From Bacteroidales bacterium (GTDB lineage Bacteria; Bacteroidota; Bacteroidia; Bacteroidales; UBA4181), in contig JAISDP010000269.1 of NCBI GenBank assembly GCA_031264715.1, positions 1 to 6,123 of the forward strand: a DNA stretch of 6,123 nt, in the 5' to 3' direction. Positions within the stretch are counted from its first letter, which is position 1; every line of letters begins with the position of its first letter. The notes under the pieces were generated by a model that saw nothing but the letters and a program-made list of their open reading frames with translations, was not told the DNA's origin and searched no databases. A program made the translations under genes and the position numbers. Shown in pieces: positions 1 through 5,732 of this stretch.

Positions 1-68
1 CCCTCCGGCAAGACAATGTGTTTCCTGTGCGCCTTGGCATTTTGAATGATATTCTGTACAAAATCCAT
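1..68 (-). CDS. pta: Phosphate acetyltransferase, N-terminal fragment
   Basis: Reading the minus strand from the ATG at 68-66 gives 22 complete codons and then leaves the window: MDFVQNIIQNAKAHRKHIVL followed by PEG. The pattern of an amphipathic first helix (I/V-x-x-A-K) and then the strand I-V-L-P-E-G is the usual start of phosphate acetyltransferase. That enzyme interconverts acetyl-CoA and acetyl phosphate in the cytoplasm and normally works with acetate kinase. The same fold starts phosphate butyryltransferase and the C-terminal half of some malic enzymes, but a short leader directly before LPEG fits stand-alone Pta best. There is no clear Shine-Dalgarno sequence before the start, only A/T-rich leader, which is normal in Bacteroidota. 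The gene is transcribed away from everything else here and is probably unrelated to the polysaccharide genes. The catalytic domain lies outside the window, so the call rests on this short match. Confidence 0.7.
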   Translation of the reverse strand, partial: MDFVQNIIQNAKAHRKHIVLPE

Positions 69-157
69 GATATTCTTTGTTTTTTAAATACGTAATGAAT
101 GATGCGATAAAAGTACAACCATTTTTGAAAACTGATGATATATTTTTTCAAAAAAAC

Positions 158-165
158 TACCTTTG
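158..165 (+). promoter_or_regulatory. Candidate Bacteroidota -7 promoter element
   Basis: TACCTTTG is an exact match to the TAnnTTTG element bound by the main sigma factor of Bacteroidota. A start point would fall roughly 5-8 bases downstream, near 170-173, giving a leader of about 225 bases before the lipoprotein ATG. That leader would contain the small broken ORF at 216-349. No good TTTG -33 element lies at 19-21 bases upstream; the nearest TTTG (124-127) is 30 bases away. The -7 match is seen; promoter function is inferred. Confidence 0.4.
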
Positions 166-215
166 TACTTTCTTTAGTGAATAAAATGAAAGTTGGAATT
201 TAAAATAATGTGATT

Positions 216-349
216 ATGAAAATTTTAAGGTCAAATTTTTACAAATTTCGCAATGAAGCTTATGAAGCCTTGTAAAAAACCGCAACTATGCTATCCGCGC
301 CGGACGCAGAGAATTCGGAAAATTGAGTATGATTGATATATCGAATTGA
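216..349 (+). pseudogene. Possible frame-broken small ORF of unknown function
   Basis: From the ATG at 216 there are 19 codons (MKILRSNFYKFRNEAYEAL) and then a TAA at 273-275. Directly after, in the -1 frame, sequence stays open from 275 to a TGA at 347-349 and encodes 24 residues: KNRNYAIRAGRREFGKLS, then MIDISN. The two halves join naturally at EAL|KNRNY if two bases are removed (or one added) near 273. Both are rich in basic and aromatic residues and end codons in C or G often, unlike the AT-rich flanks. This could be a decayed small basic protein, a remnant of a larger gene, or chance. I do not recognise the family. There is no good ribosome binding site before the ATG. The AAAAAAC run at 274-280 does not fit programmed -1 slippage, because the stop codon comes first. 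Confidence 0.3.
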
Positions 350-363
350 ATAATAAACCGGGA

Positions 364-371
364 TATATTTG
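364..371 (+). promoter_or_regulatory. Candidate -7 element for the lipoprotein/barrel operon
   Basis: TATATTTG is an exact TAnnTTTG match ending 26 bases before the lipoprotein start. Transcription would begin around 377-380, immediately before the ribosome binding site, giving a leader of about 20 bases. The -33 side is weak: ATTG at 345-348 is spaced only 15 bases away, shorter than the usual 19-21. This and the element at 158 may both drive the operon. Confidence 0.45.
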
Positions 372-381
372 TAAAACGATA

Positions 382-388
382 AAGGAGG
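382..388 (+). promoter_or_regulatory. Strong Shine-Dalgarno site
   Basis: AAGGAGG sits 9 bases before the ATG at 398 and is a near-perfect complement to the 16S rRNA tail. Bacteroidota genes generally do without such a site, and none of the other starts in this window has one. It fixes 398 as the start of the lipoprotein gene and suggests efficient, possibly unusual, initiation. Confidence 0.6.
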
Positions 389-397
389 GAAAGTAGT

Positions 398-1138
398 ATG
401 GAACGTTATTGTATAAATAAGTATTTGTTTTTTTTATTGGGGATATTGTTGATGCTTAATGCCTGTTCCCCCAAGATTTCAACGAGTATTAACAGGAGTT
501 ATGCGGTTTTGGACTACCGTGAGGATGTGATGGTATTTGGAGTTGAGGAAGTCGAACCTGATGACGCCGAACGACTTGGGACTGTGAAAGTTGGCGACAC
601 GGGCTTTTCAACAGATTGCGGACTGGACGTTGTGATTGACAAAGCCAAGATGGAAGCTCGGAAAATCGGCGGAAATGCTATAAAAATAACTAAACATATT
701 CCGCCAAGTATGTGGGGCAGTTCATGCCATCGAATTACAGCTAACATTTTGAAAGTCGACAGGATAGAAAACCATCTGTTTTCAACGGATTTTGCCGACA
801 GTTCGTTAATTGGCGCCGATTATGCCTTGCTGCATATTTATCGGCAAGGCGGACCGGGCGCTTTGCTGAACTTCGATTTGTATTTGGGTGATTTGGTTAT
901 TTGCCAGGTAAAAAATAAATGGAAAGAAACCGTGAAAATCGACAAGGACGGGTTAAATATGTTATGGGCGCGTACGGAAAGCAAGATGGAACTGCCGATA
1001 GATATCCGGTTCGGTAATGAATATTATATCCGTTGCAGCATTACGATGGGCGCTTTTGTCGGACGCCCCAAGTTAGAAATGGTCGATAGCAAGACGGGAA
1101 AATTGGAGTTTCAATTGATTTCCGAAAAAGAAAAATAA
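398..1138 (+). CDS. Two-domain lipoprotein: RcsF/YbjQ-like module plus DUF2846-like module
   Basis: The 246-residue product starts with a lipoprotein signal: a hydrophobic stretch at residues 10-20 and the lipobox L-N-A-C, lipidated at Cys23. The residues after the Cys (S-P-K-I-S) lack the acidic export signal that sends Bacteroidota lipoproteins to the cell surface, so a periplasm-facing position is more likely. Residues 58-120 form a compact module with GDTGFSTDCG, an amphipathic helix (A-K-M-E-A-R-K-I), then GGNAIKI and SSCHRI. Cys74 and Cys110 could pair in a disulfide, and the layout resembles the YbjQ/RcsF-type fold by eye. Residues about 140-240 resemble DUF2846: Y-A-L-L-H-I-Y-R, a short strand pattern with L-Y-L-G-D, then E-Y-Y-I-R and L-E-M-V-D near the end. 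The start is set by the strong ribosome binding site at 382-388. The next gene begins 5 bases after the stop, so the two are co-transcribed. The function is unknown; domain labels come from pattern recall, not a search. Confidence 0.8.
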   Translation: MERYCINKYLFFLLGILLMLNACSPKISTSINRSYAVLDYREDVMVFGVEEVEPDDAERLGTVKVGDTGFSTDCGLDVVIDKAKMEARKIGGNAIKITKHIPPSMWGSSCHRITANILKVDRIENHLFSTDFADSSLIGADYALLHIYRQGGPGALLNFDLYLGDLVICQVKNKWKETVKIDKDGLNMLWARTESKMELPIDIRFGNEYYIRCSITMGAFVGRPKLEMVDSKTGKLEFQLISEKEK

Positions 1139-1143
1139 TCATT

Positions 1144-2034
1144 ATGCTAAGTCTCCGTATAAAACAGTTTTTTCTATTGTGTTTCGTATCTCTAAGCGTT
1201 CCGCTTTATGCACAGGATTTGATTGTAACCGGCAAAGGCGATTCGCTGAATTGCAAAATAACGAAGATTAGAGCTGAAAACATCTATTTTACGTTCAAAT
1301 ACAAGGGCGAGATAAGGAATACCTTACTGTCTGTCTCCGACGTGACTTCTTACCAGGCAGGTTATTACCGGACGGCGGACCTTCCAGCCGATAAAATTCC
1401 AAAGAATAGAACTTACCCCTGTTTCGGGTTTGCAGTAAGTGGCGGCTGGAGCTACCGGACAGGGCGTCTTTCCAAAAATATTCCTTCCGATTTAAGAAAC
1501 TATTCACAGAAATTGAAATCGGGATTTAATTATGAGGCCGGCCTGTCGTACTATTTTAGCGAGTACCTGGGCGCCGGAGTCAAATACAGTGAATTTTTGT
1601 CAAGTAATTCAATAGACAATGTTACGGTAACATATCTGGACGGCTCAACCGGACATGGGAGCATAAGCGACCGCATCCGGATCAATTTTATCGGACCGGT
1701 TTTCAGCACAAGACTTTTCAATTCGACAAAAAAGAATTGTTTATTGCTGGATTTTGGTATTGGTTATTTGGGATACCGGAATAAAATGGTTTTAGCGTCG
1801 GAAAAATACACATTGAAGGGCGGCACGGCCGGAATCTATTGGAATATCGGTTACGACATCGGTATCTCCCGGAATCTGGCGCTGGTTTTTCAGTTGTCGT
1901 TGACAAGCGGTGCGTTATCCGAATACAAAATATCGAACGGAACACGTACGGAAGTTGTTACGCTCGAAAAGGATTCATACGAGAATTTATCGCGGATAGA
2001 TTTGTCCGTTGGATTGCGGTTCGGCAAAATGTAA
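1144..2034 (+). CDS. Small outer-membrane beta-barrel protein
   Basis: The 296-residue product has a classical signal peptide (K-Q-F-F-L-L-C-F-V-S-L core) with likely cleavage after A23 in LYA-Q, a typical Bacteroidota site. Residues 24-75 form a small soluble N-terminal part with the pattern D-L-I-V-T-G-K-G-D-S-L-N-C-K-I-T-K-I, which I associate with many uncharacterised Bacteroidota envelope proteins. From about residue 91 onward there are roughly eight amphipathic strands (near 91-107, 128-138, 142-154, 177-191, 198-216, 227-242, 245-263, 283-294), rich in Gly and Tyr and alternating in polarity. This fits an eight-stranded barrel. The last strand, I-D-L-S-V-G-L-R-F-G, resembles a Bam-recognised terminal strand, though the chain ends in K-M, not an aromatic residue. 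It is probably translationally coupled to the lipoprotein gene 5 bases upstream. Cargo or partner is unknown. Confidence 0.8.
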   Translation: MLSLRIKQFFLLCFVSLSVPLYAQDLIVTGKGDSLNCKITKIRAENIYFTFKYKGEIRNTLLSVSDVTSYQAGYYRTADLPADKIPKNRTYPCFGFAVSGGWSYRTGRLSKNIPSDLRNYSQKLKSGFNYEAGLSYYFSEYLGAGVKYSEFLSSNSIDNVTVTYLDGSTGHGSISDRIRINFIGPVFSTRLFNSTKKNCLLLDFGIGYLGYRNKMVLASEKYTLKGGTAGIYWNIGYDIGISRNLALVFQLSLTSGALSEYKISNGTRTEVVTLEKDSYENLSRIDLSVGLRFGKM

Positions 2035-2063
2035 GGGATGCGAAATAAATAACATATAAATGT

Positions 2064-2198
2064 ATGGAACACAACGGCGCTATATTCTGCTTATCGGGGT
2101 TTCCAACAATGTTGGAAAGGCAAAACATTTTTGAAAAGGGTTTCCGTTCGGGGTGGAAATACAAAAATTTCACTGCTGTCCGACTAAAATTTATGTGA
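2064..2198 (+). other. Doubtful 44-codon ORF, possibly repeat-derived
   Basis: An ATG at 2064 opens 44 codons ending at TGA 2196-2198. The product begins MEHNGAIFCLSGFPTMLERQ and ends in W-K-Y-K-N-F-T-A-V-R-L-K-F-M. It has no good ribosome binding site and no signal peptide. A stable hairpin sits inside it. The wording looks like that of small spurious ORFs carried in intergenic repeats of Bacteroidales, but this is an impression only. It may be a real small protein, a repeat, or chance. Confidence 0.2.
2100..2118 (+). terminator. Perfect hairpin, possible operon terminator
   Basis: TTTCCAAC (2100-2107) pairs without mismatch with GTTGGAAA (2111-2118) around a three-base AAT loop. It begins 66 bases after the barrel gene stop. 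A run of five T is present, but 9 bases further on (2128-2132), which is too far for a textbook intrinsic terminator. AATGTT (2108-2113) could instead pair with AACATT (2124-2129), right up against the T run, so two exclusive folds are possible. The stem is seen; terminator function is uncertain. Confidence 0.35.
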
Positions 2199-2327
2199 TA
2201 AAAAAGCATGTGTCAGATATAATGTTTATTTTTAGGATGCTGATTTTGAATCGGCAAAAATATTGAATGAATCGGCTCGCAAACACAGGGAATTTGTATT
2301 ACAAGCACGATGTTCCAATGAAATTCG

Positions 2328-2357
2328 GTTGATGTAATTAAAAAATCATTACTTTTG
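2328..2357 (+). promoter_or_regulatory. Promoter of the polysaccharide export operon
   Basis: TACTTTTG at 2350-2357 matches the TAnnTTTG -7 element exactly. GTTG at 2328-2331 matches three of four bases of the -33 TTTG and is spaced 18 bases from it, close to the usual 19-21. Transcription would start near 2363-2366, leaving a leader of only about 15-20 A/T-rich bases before the ATG at 2382. There is no Shine-Dalgarno site, in keeping with Bacteroidota practice. This is the best complete promoter in the window. Confidence 0.6.
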
Positions 2358-2381
2358 CGTTTATTTTTTTAAGTTGCAAGA

Positions 2382-3155
2382 ATGTCTATTAGAAATCGGT
2401 TGCTTTTGCTGGTGTTGGTTGTAACGGCGTGTTCATGCGGTACACACAAACATCGGTACCTGCATGCTCCCAAAGACGGACAACAGGAAGTTGTTTACCA
2501 GAAATTGCTCGAAGAATATCATTTACAACCCAACGATATTCTTTATGTTAATGTATTGACCACCATCGAAGAATATGCCGGTTTGTTCAATTCCTCGAGT
2601 CACCAGCAAATGAACACCGTATCGAATTCCTATCTGTATTTTACGGGGTACCCGATTGATATTACGGGAAATATCGAAATACCGCTGATCGGTAAAGTCC
2701 AGGTTGCAGGGATGACTGCGGCTGAGGCTGAAAAATTGATCCATGAAAAAATATCGAAGATCGTGTACGATAGCCATGTTGTAGCGCGGTTGGCCGGTTT
2801 CAGGGTCAACATTGTGGGCGAGGTGAAATCGCCGGGCGAATATATCGTATACCGCGAACATGCAACAGTACTGGAGGCGCTGTCGCTGGCAGGCGATATG
2901 AATTATTACGGCAACAGGCAGGAGATCATGATTGTGCGGAACACCAAAGACGGAGCCGTCACGCACACCATCGACCTTACCGACCGGAAAGCGCTGTCGT
3001 CGCCTGCTTTCTACCTGCAACCCAACGACCTGGTGTATGTGCAGCCTCTGCCGCGTACTATTTTCAGGGTGAACATATCGGATATCGTTACCTACCTGTC
3101 GGCCATCTCGTCGTCGCTTGCATTAGTCGTAGCTATTATTTCACTGACTAAATAA
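2382..3155 (+). CDS. wza: Wza-family polysaccharide export outer-membrane lipoprotein
   Basis: The 257-residue protein is the outer-membrane channel component for capsular or exopolysaccharide export. A lipoprotein signal runs to the lipobox V-T-A-C with Cys17 as the likely lipidated residue. Residues about 44-138 form the polysaccharide export (PES) domain: Y-H-L-Q-P-N-D-I-L-Y-V-N-V near its start, then I-P-L-I-G-K-V-Q-V-A-G and the helix T-A-A-E-A-E-K-L-I. Residues about 141-222 form one SLBB domain with G-E-V-K-S-P-G-E-Y and V-L-E-A-L-S-L-A-G-D. A C-terminal hydrophobic helix (236-254) fits the membrane-crossing helix that forms the pore in Wza. At 257 residues it is much shorter than E. 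coli Wza (about 380), which has extra SLBB-like repeats; short one-SLBB forms are common in Bacteroidota. Its promoter lies directly upstream and the kinase gene follows after 6 bases, so the two are co-expressed. The symbol is by family, not proven orthology. Confidence 0.93.
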   Translation: MSIRNRLLLLVLVVTACSCGTHKHRYLHAPKDGQQEVVYQKLLEEYHLQPNDILYVNVLTTIEEYAGLFNSSSHQQMNTVSNSYLYFTGYPIDITGNIEIPLIGKVQVAGMTAAEAEKLIHEKISKIVYDSHVVARLAGFRVNIVGEVKSPGEYIVYREHATVLEALSLAGDMNYYGNRQEIMIVRNTKDGAVTHTIDLTDRKALSSPAFYLQPNDLVYVQPLPRTIFRVNISDIVTYLSAISSSLALVVAIISLTK

Positions 3156-3161
3156 TAATTT

Positions 3162-5558
3162 ATGACCGAATATCAGGAATACCAACCGGACCGGGAGGAA
3201 GGGTTCGATTTTAAGAAATTGTTGAATAAGGTGCTCGGCCGGTGGTACTGGTTTATACTGTCGGTACTGGTGGCGTATTCCATTGCGTGGTTTGCGAATC
3301 GGTATGCGGTGCCCATGTACAGCGCCAATGCGTCATTGATCATCAACGAAGAAAAGAAATCAACCGCCGAACTGCTGGTAAATGTGCTGGACAGGTACAG
3401 TCCCCGGAAAAATATCGAAAACGAAATCGCTGTCATCAAGTCGTATTCAATGGCTGCCAAAGCTTTGAAAGAACTGGACTTCGAGACCAGCTACTATATT
3501 ACAGGCCGTGTTCGCGAGTCGATGATGTACCCCAATTCGCCGTTCAAGGTAATCCCTGACAGCATATTGACCTACGGGGCGCGCGTAGAGGTGGTTTTCC
3601 TGCCGAACGATCAATGCCAGGTTACGATCGGCGAAAAGACATGCAAGCCTTTTCATACAGGCGAAAAATACAAAAGTTCCATCGGCGAATTTACCATCGT
3701 GCGGAGCGAGGGAGTGAACCAAAATGACTTGCTCGATAAAAAATTCTTTTTTGTCATCAGGAATTTTAATTCGCTGGTGAACCTGTATCGTGGTAAAGTA
3801 ACCATTACCCCCAACGACAAGCGGGGGAGCGTGCTTGCCCTGTCATCGTCGGGCGAGAGCGCGCAAAAGGAAGCTGATTACCTGAACACCCTGATGGATG
3901 TGTATATCCAGAACGGATTGGACGAAAAGAACCAGACATCCACCAACGCAATCCAGTTTATCGATCAGCAGCTGGGTTACGTGACCGACTCGTTGAAACG
4001 AACCGAAGATGTGCTGCAAAACTTCCGGATGAGCAATAAGCTGCTTAATCTCAGCCAGGAAGGAAGCGCCGTTTTCGAACGTTTGACCGCTTTGCAATCC
4101 GAAAGGTTTGCGTTAACGACTCAATTAAGCTATTATGACTACCTGAAAGAGTACATGGGCAACGACCGTAACTTCGGGCAGGTGGTGGCGCCTTCCATCA
4201 TCGGTATTGCCGATCCCTTGCTAAATTCGCTGGTGAACAAGCTGGTCGAACTGGGTACACAAAAGACAAGACTGGTACACAGCAGCGATCCTGAAAATAA
4301 TCCGCTGGTAAAAATTGCAGATGTACAGATCAATTCGGTGCTGGGTTCGTTGCGTGAGAATGTCAAACAACTGATCACCGCTGCCAACCTGTCGATGAAG
4401 GATGTTAACGACCGTATCTCGCAAGTGGAGCGTGAACTTGTAAAGCTGCCGGCGACCGAACGACAGTTGCTGAACATACAGCGCGAATACAATGTGAACA
4501 ATGAAACCTATAATTTTTTGCTGAAAAAGCGTGCGGATGCCGCCATATCGAAAGCATCGAATGTAGCCGACAACAAGGTGCTTGATTACGCCATGTCGCA
4601 AAATGCGATACAGATATCGCCCAAGAGGAGCCGCAATATCATGATTGCCGTTGCATTGGGAATCCTTATACCGTTGGCGCTTATATTCATTATTGATTTC
4701 TTTAACCGGATCATCAACGATTTACAGGAAATCAAGACGATGACCGATGTGCCGATGGTCGGCATGATCGGCCACAACGAAAAGGATTCGGAAGTACCCG
4801 TGGCCGAAAACCCGGCGTCGCCGCTCTCCGAGTCGTTCAGGGCGCTGCGTACCAACCTGCATTATATCCTGCGCGATAAATCCAGCAAGGTCATTAATGT
4901 AACATCAACGGTTAGCGGCGAAGGCAAAACGTTTATTTCCATCAACCTGGCTACTATTATTGCACATTCCGGCAAGAAAGCGCTGTTGATGGGACTTGAT
5001 TTACGCAAGCCGAAAATCAATAAAATATTCAACATCGATAACCACGACGGAATCAGCACATACCTGATCGGCGATTCGAAATACGAAGATATTATCCATT
5101 CGACCAATATCAATAATCTGTACATCGCTCCGTCGGGACCTGTGCCGCCCAACCCGGCCGAATTGATCGATACGCCGGAGATGAAGCAGTTGGTGGAAAA
5201 GGCAAGCGAGGAATTTGATTTTATCGTGATCGATACGCCGCCTGTGGCTGTGGTGGTGGATAGCCTGCTCCTGGCGCAGTTCTCCGATGTTAATATCTTT
5301 GTGGTCAGGCAGAACTATTCGGCGAAAGACTCGCTCCTGTTGGCCAACGACCTGCATAAGCGACCGGAGATCAAAGGGATGGGGCTGGTTGTGAATGACA
5401 TTCATCGCGGTTCGTCATACGGCCTGGGGAAATACCGGTACAGCTATAACTATGGGTACGGCTACAACTATAGCGGTTATGGCAATTACTATAATGGCTA
5501 TATGGAGGAAGATCAGCCGAAGCAAGGATTTTGGAAGCGCCTGTTCTCAAAAAAATGA
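3162..5558 (+). CDS. wzc: Wzc-type polysaccharide co-polymerase and BY-kinase (tyrosine autokinase)
   Basis: This 798-residue inner-membrane protein pairs with the export lipoprotein to control polymer length and export. The N-terminal Wzz domain has a first membrane helix at about 29-48. A large periplasmic part follows, with coiled-coil segments (about 260-330 and 385-460) and a GNVR-type motif region near 428-475 (L-P-A-T-E-R-Q-L-L). The second membrane helix is at about 491-514. The cytoplasmic kinase contains the oligomerisation motif E-x2-R-x2-R (E557, R560, R563), Walker A S-G-E-G-K-T with Lys589 and Thr590, Walker A' G-L-D-L-R-K-P with Asp613, and Walker B F-I-V-I-D with Asp691. The tail (753-780) holds 12 tyrosines, the expected autophosphorylation cluster, and ends in basic W-K-R-L-F-S-K-K. 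All catalytic motifs are intact. No phosphatase gene is seen beside it. The stop codon shares bases with an ATG (ATGA, 5555-5558) that opens the next frame. Confidence 0.95.
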   Translation: MTEYQEYQPDREEGFDFKKLLNKVLGRWYWFILSVLVAYSIAWFANRYAVPMYSANASLIINEEKKSTAELLVNVLDRYSPRKNIENEIAVIKSYSMAAKALKELDFETSYYITGRVRESMMYPNSPFKVIPDSILTYGARVEVVFLPNDQCQVTIGEKTCKPFHTGEKYKSSIGEFTIVRSEGVNQNDLLDKKFFFVIRNFNSLVNLYRGKVTITPNDKRGSVLALSSSGESAQKEADYLNTLMDVYIQNGLDEKNQTSTNAIQFIDQQLGYVTDSLKRTEDVLQNFRMSNKLLNLSQEGSAVFERLTALQSERFALTTQLSYYDYLKEYMGNDRNFGQVVAPSIIGIADPLLNSLVNKLVELGTQKTRLVHSSDPENNPLVKIADVQINSVLGSLRENVKQLITAANLSMKDVNDRISQVERELVKLPATERQLLNIQREYNVNNETYNFLLKKRADAAISKASNVADNKVLDYAMSQNAIQISPKRSRNIMIAVALGILIPLALIFIIDFFNRIINDLQEIKTMTDVPMVGMIGHNEKDSEVPVAENPASPLSESFRALRTNLHYILRDKSSKVINVTSTVSGEGKTFISINLATIIAHSGKKALLMGLDLRKPKINKIFNIDNHDGISTYLIGDSKYEDIIHSTNINNLYIAPSGPVPPNPAELIDTPEMKQLVEKASEEFDFIVIDTPPVAVVVDSLLLAQFSDVNIFVVRQNYSAKDSLLLANDLHKRPEIKGMGLVVNDIHRGSSYGLGKYRYSYNYGYGYNYSGYGNYYNGYMEEDQPKQGFWKRLFSKK

Positions 5559-5722
5559 ACAGTAGCCTCACCCCCCGACTCCCTCTCCCAAGTGGAGAGG
5601 GGGAGCGTGCTGCACACCGCAGATGCGGGAGCATCCTGTCAAGGTTTCTACATTTTTGCTTGAAACAAACAAAACGGGCGCGTATTACCCGCTATCGGGA
5701 TAGAGCGTCCCGCTCCCTCCGC
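5559..5722. repeat. GC-rich multi-hairpin segment, probable inserted repeat
   Basis: The segment between the kinase stop and the LolA-like ATG holds a row of hairpins. CTCCCTCTCC (5579-5588) pairs with GGAGAGGGGG (5594-5603) with one G-T pair; GATGC (5622-5626) pairs with GCATC (5631-5635) around GGGA; CCCG (5688-5691) pairs with CGGG (5696-5699), or CGGGA (5696-5700) with TCCCG (5708-5712). A last stem at 5713-5732 crosses into the gene. The CCTCACCCCC...CTCTCCC...GGAGAGG wording is like intergenic palindromic repeats I recall from many bacterial genomes. Codon use and composition differ sharply from both neighbours. There is no transposase and no clear target duplication. The first hairpin lacks a T run, so it is not an evident intrinsic terminator. 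Confidence 0.5.
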
Positions 5723-5732
5723 ATGGGGGGAG
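5713..5732 (+). promoter_or_regulatory. Hairpin with the LolA-like ATG in its loop
   Basis: CTCCCTCC (5713-5720) pairs with GGGGGGAG (5725-5732) with one G-T pair, leaving the four-base loop GCAT. The ATG at 5723-5725 spans the loop and the first paired base. If folded in mRNA, the stem would hide the start codon and the space for a ribosome binding site. The pairing is seen; any effect on translation is inferred. Confidence 0.4.

Larger units (their letters stand above)
69..397. other. Divergent intergenic region
   Basis: This 329-base AT-rich stretch separates the minus-strand pta start from the plus-strand lipoprotein gene. It holds two plus-strand TAnnTTTG elements (158-165 and 364-371), a frame-broken small ORF (216-349) and a strong ribosome binding site at the right end. 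On the minus strand the closest promoter-like string for pta is TACTTTTA (reverse complement of 108-115). It misses the final G and has no partner -33 element, so it is not annotated. No tRNA or riboswitch was recognised. Confidence 0.6.
2035..2381. other. 347-base intergenic region
   Basis: This stretch ends the lipoprotein/barrel operon and leads into the polysaccharide export operon. It contains a perfect 8-base-pair hairpin (2100-2118), a 44-codon plus-strand ORF of doubtful status (2064-2198) and a promoter (2328-2357). Between 2199 and 2327 nothing clear is seen: one open frame without an ATG (2236-2337) is probably chance. No UpxY/NusG-like regulator gene, which often heads Bacteroides capsule loci, is present. 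Confidence 0.6.

Noticed and set aside
274..280. A AAA AAC slippery heptamer suggesting programmed -1 frameshifting in the small ORF
   Set aside because: The TAA at 273-275 is reached before the heptamer can be decoded in the right register, so slippage there could not join the two halves.
2236..2337. Open plus-strand frame with protein-like wording (starts D-A-D-F-E-S-A-K)
   Set aside because: It has no ATG, is bounded by a stop at 2233-2235, is only 33 codons long and overlaps the -33 part of the operon promoter.
2523..3020. Minus-strand open frame of 165 codons opposite the export lipoprotein gene
   Set aside because: It lies wholly inside a clearly conserved gene, shows no domain or signal and has His/Arg-rich shadow composition.
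4902..5010. Apparent deviation in the kinase Walker A and A' motifs (S-G-E-G-K-T and G-L-D-L-R-K-P instead of P-G-E-G-K-S and D-A-D-L-R-K-P)
   Set aside because: Key Lys589 and Asp613 are present and such variants are usual in Bacteroidota BY-kinases, so it does not suggest an inactive enzyme.
5001..5405. Minus-strand open frame of 134 codons opposite the kinase domain
   Set aside because: It is the antisense shadow of the Walker motif region and carries no recognisable features of its own.
5579..5603. Strong GC hairpin after the kinase gene as an intrinsic terminator
   Set aside because: No T run follows the stem; the next bases are GC-rich (agcgtgctgc).
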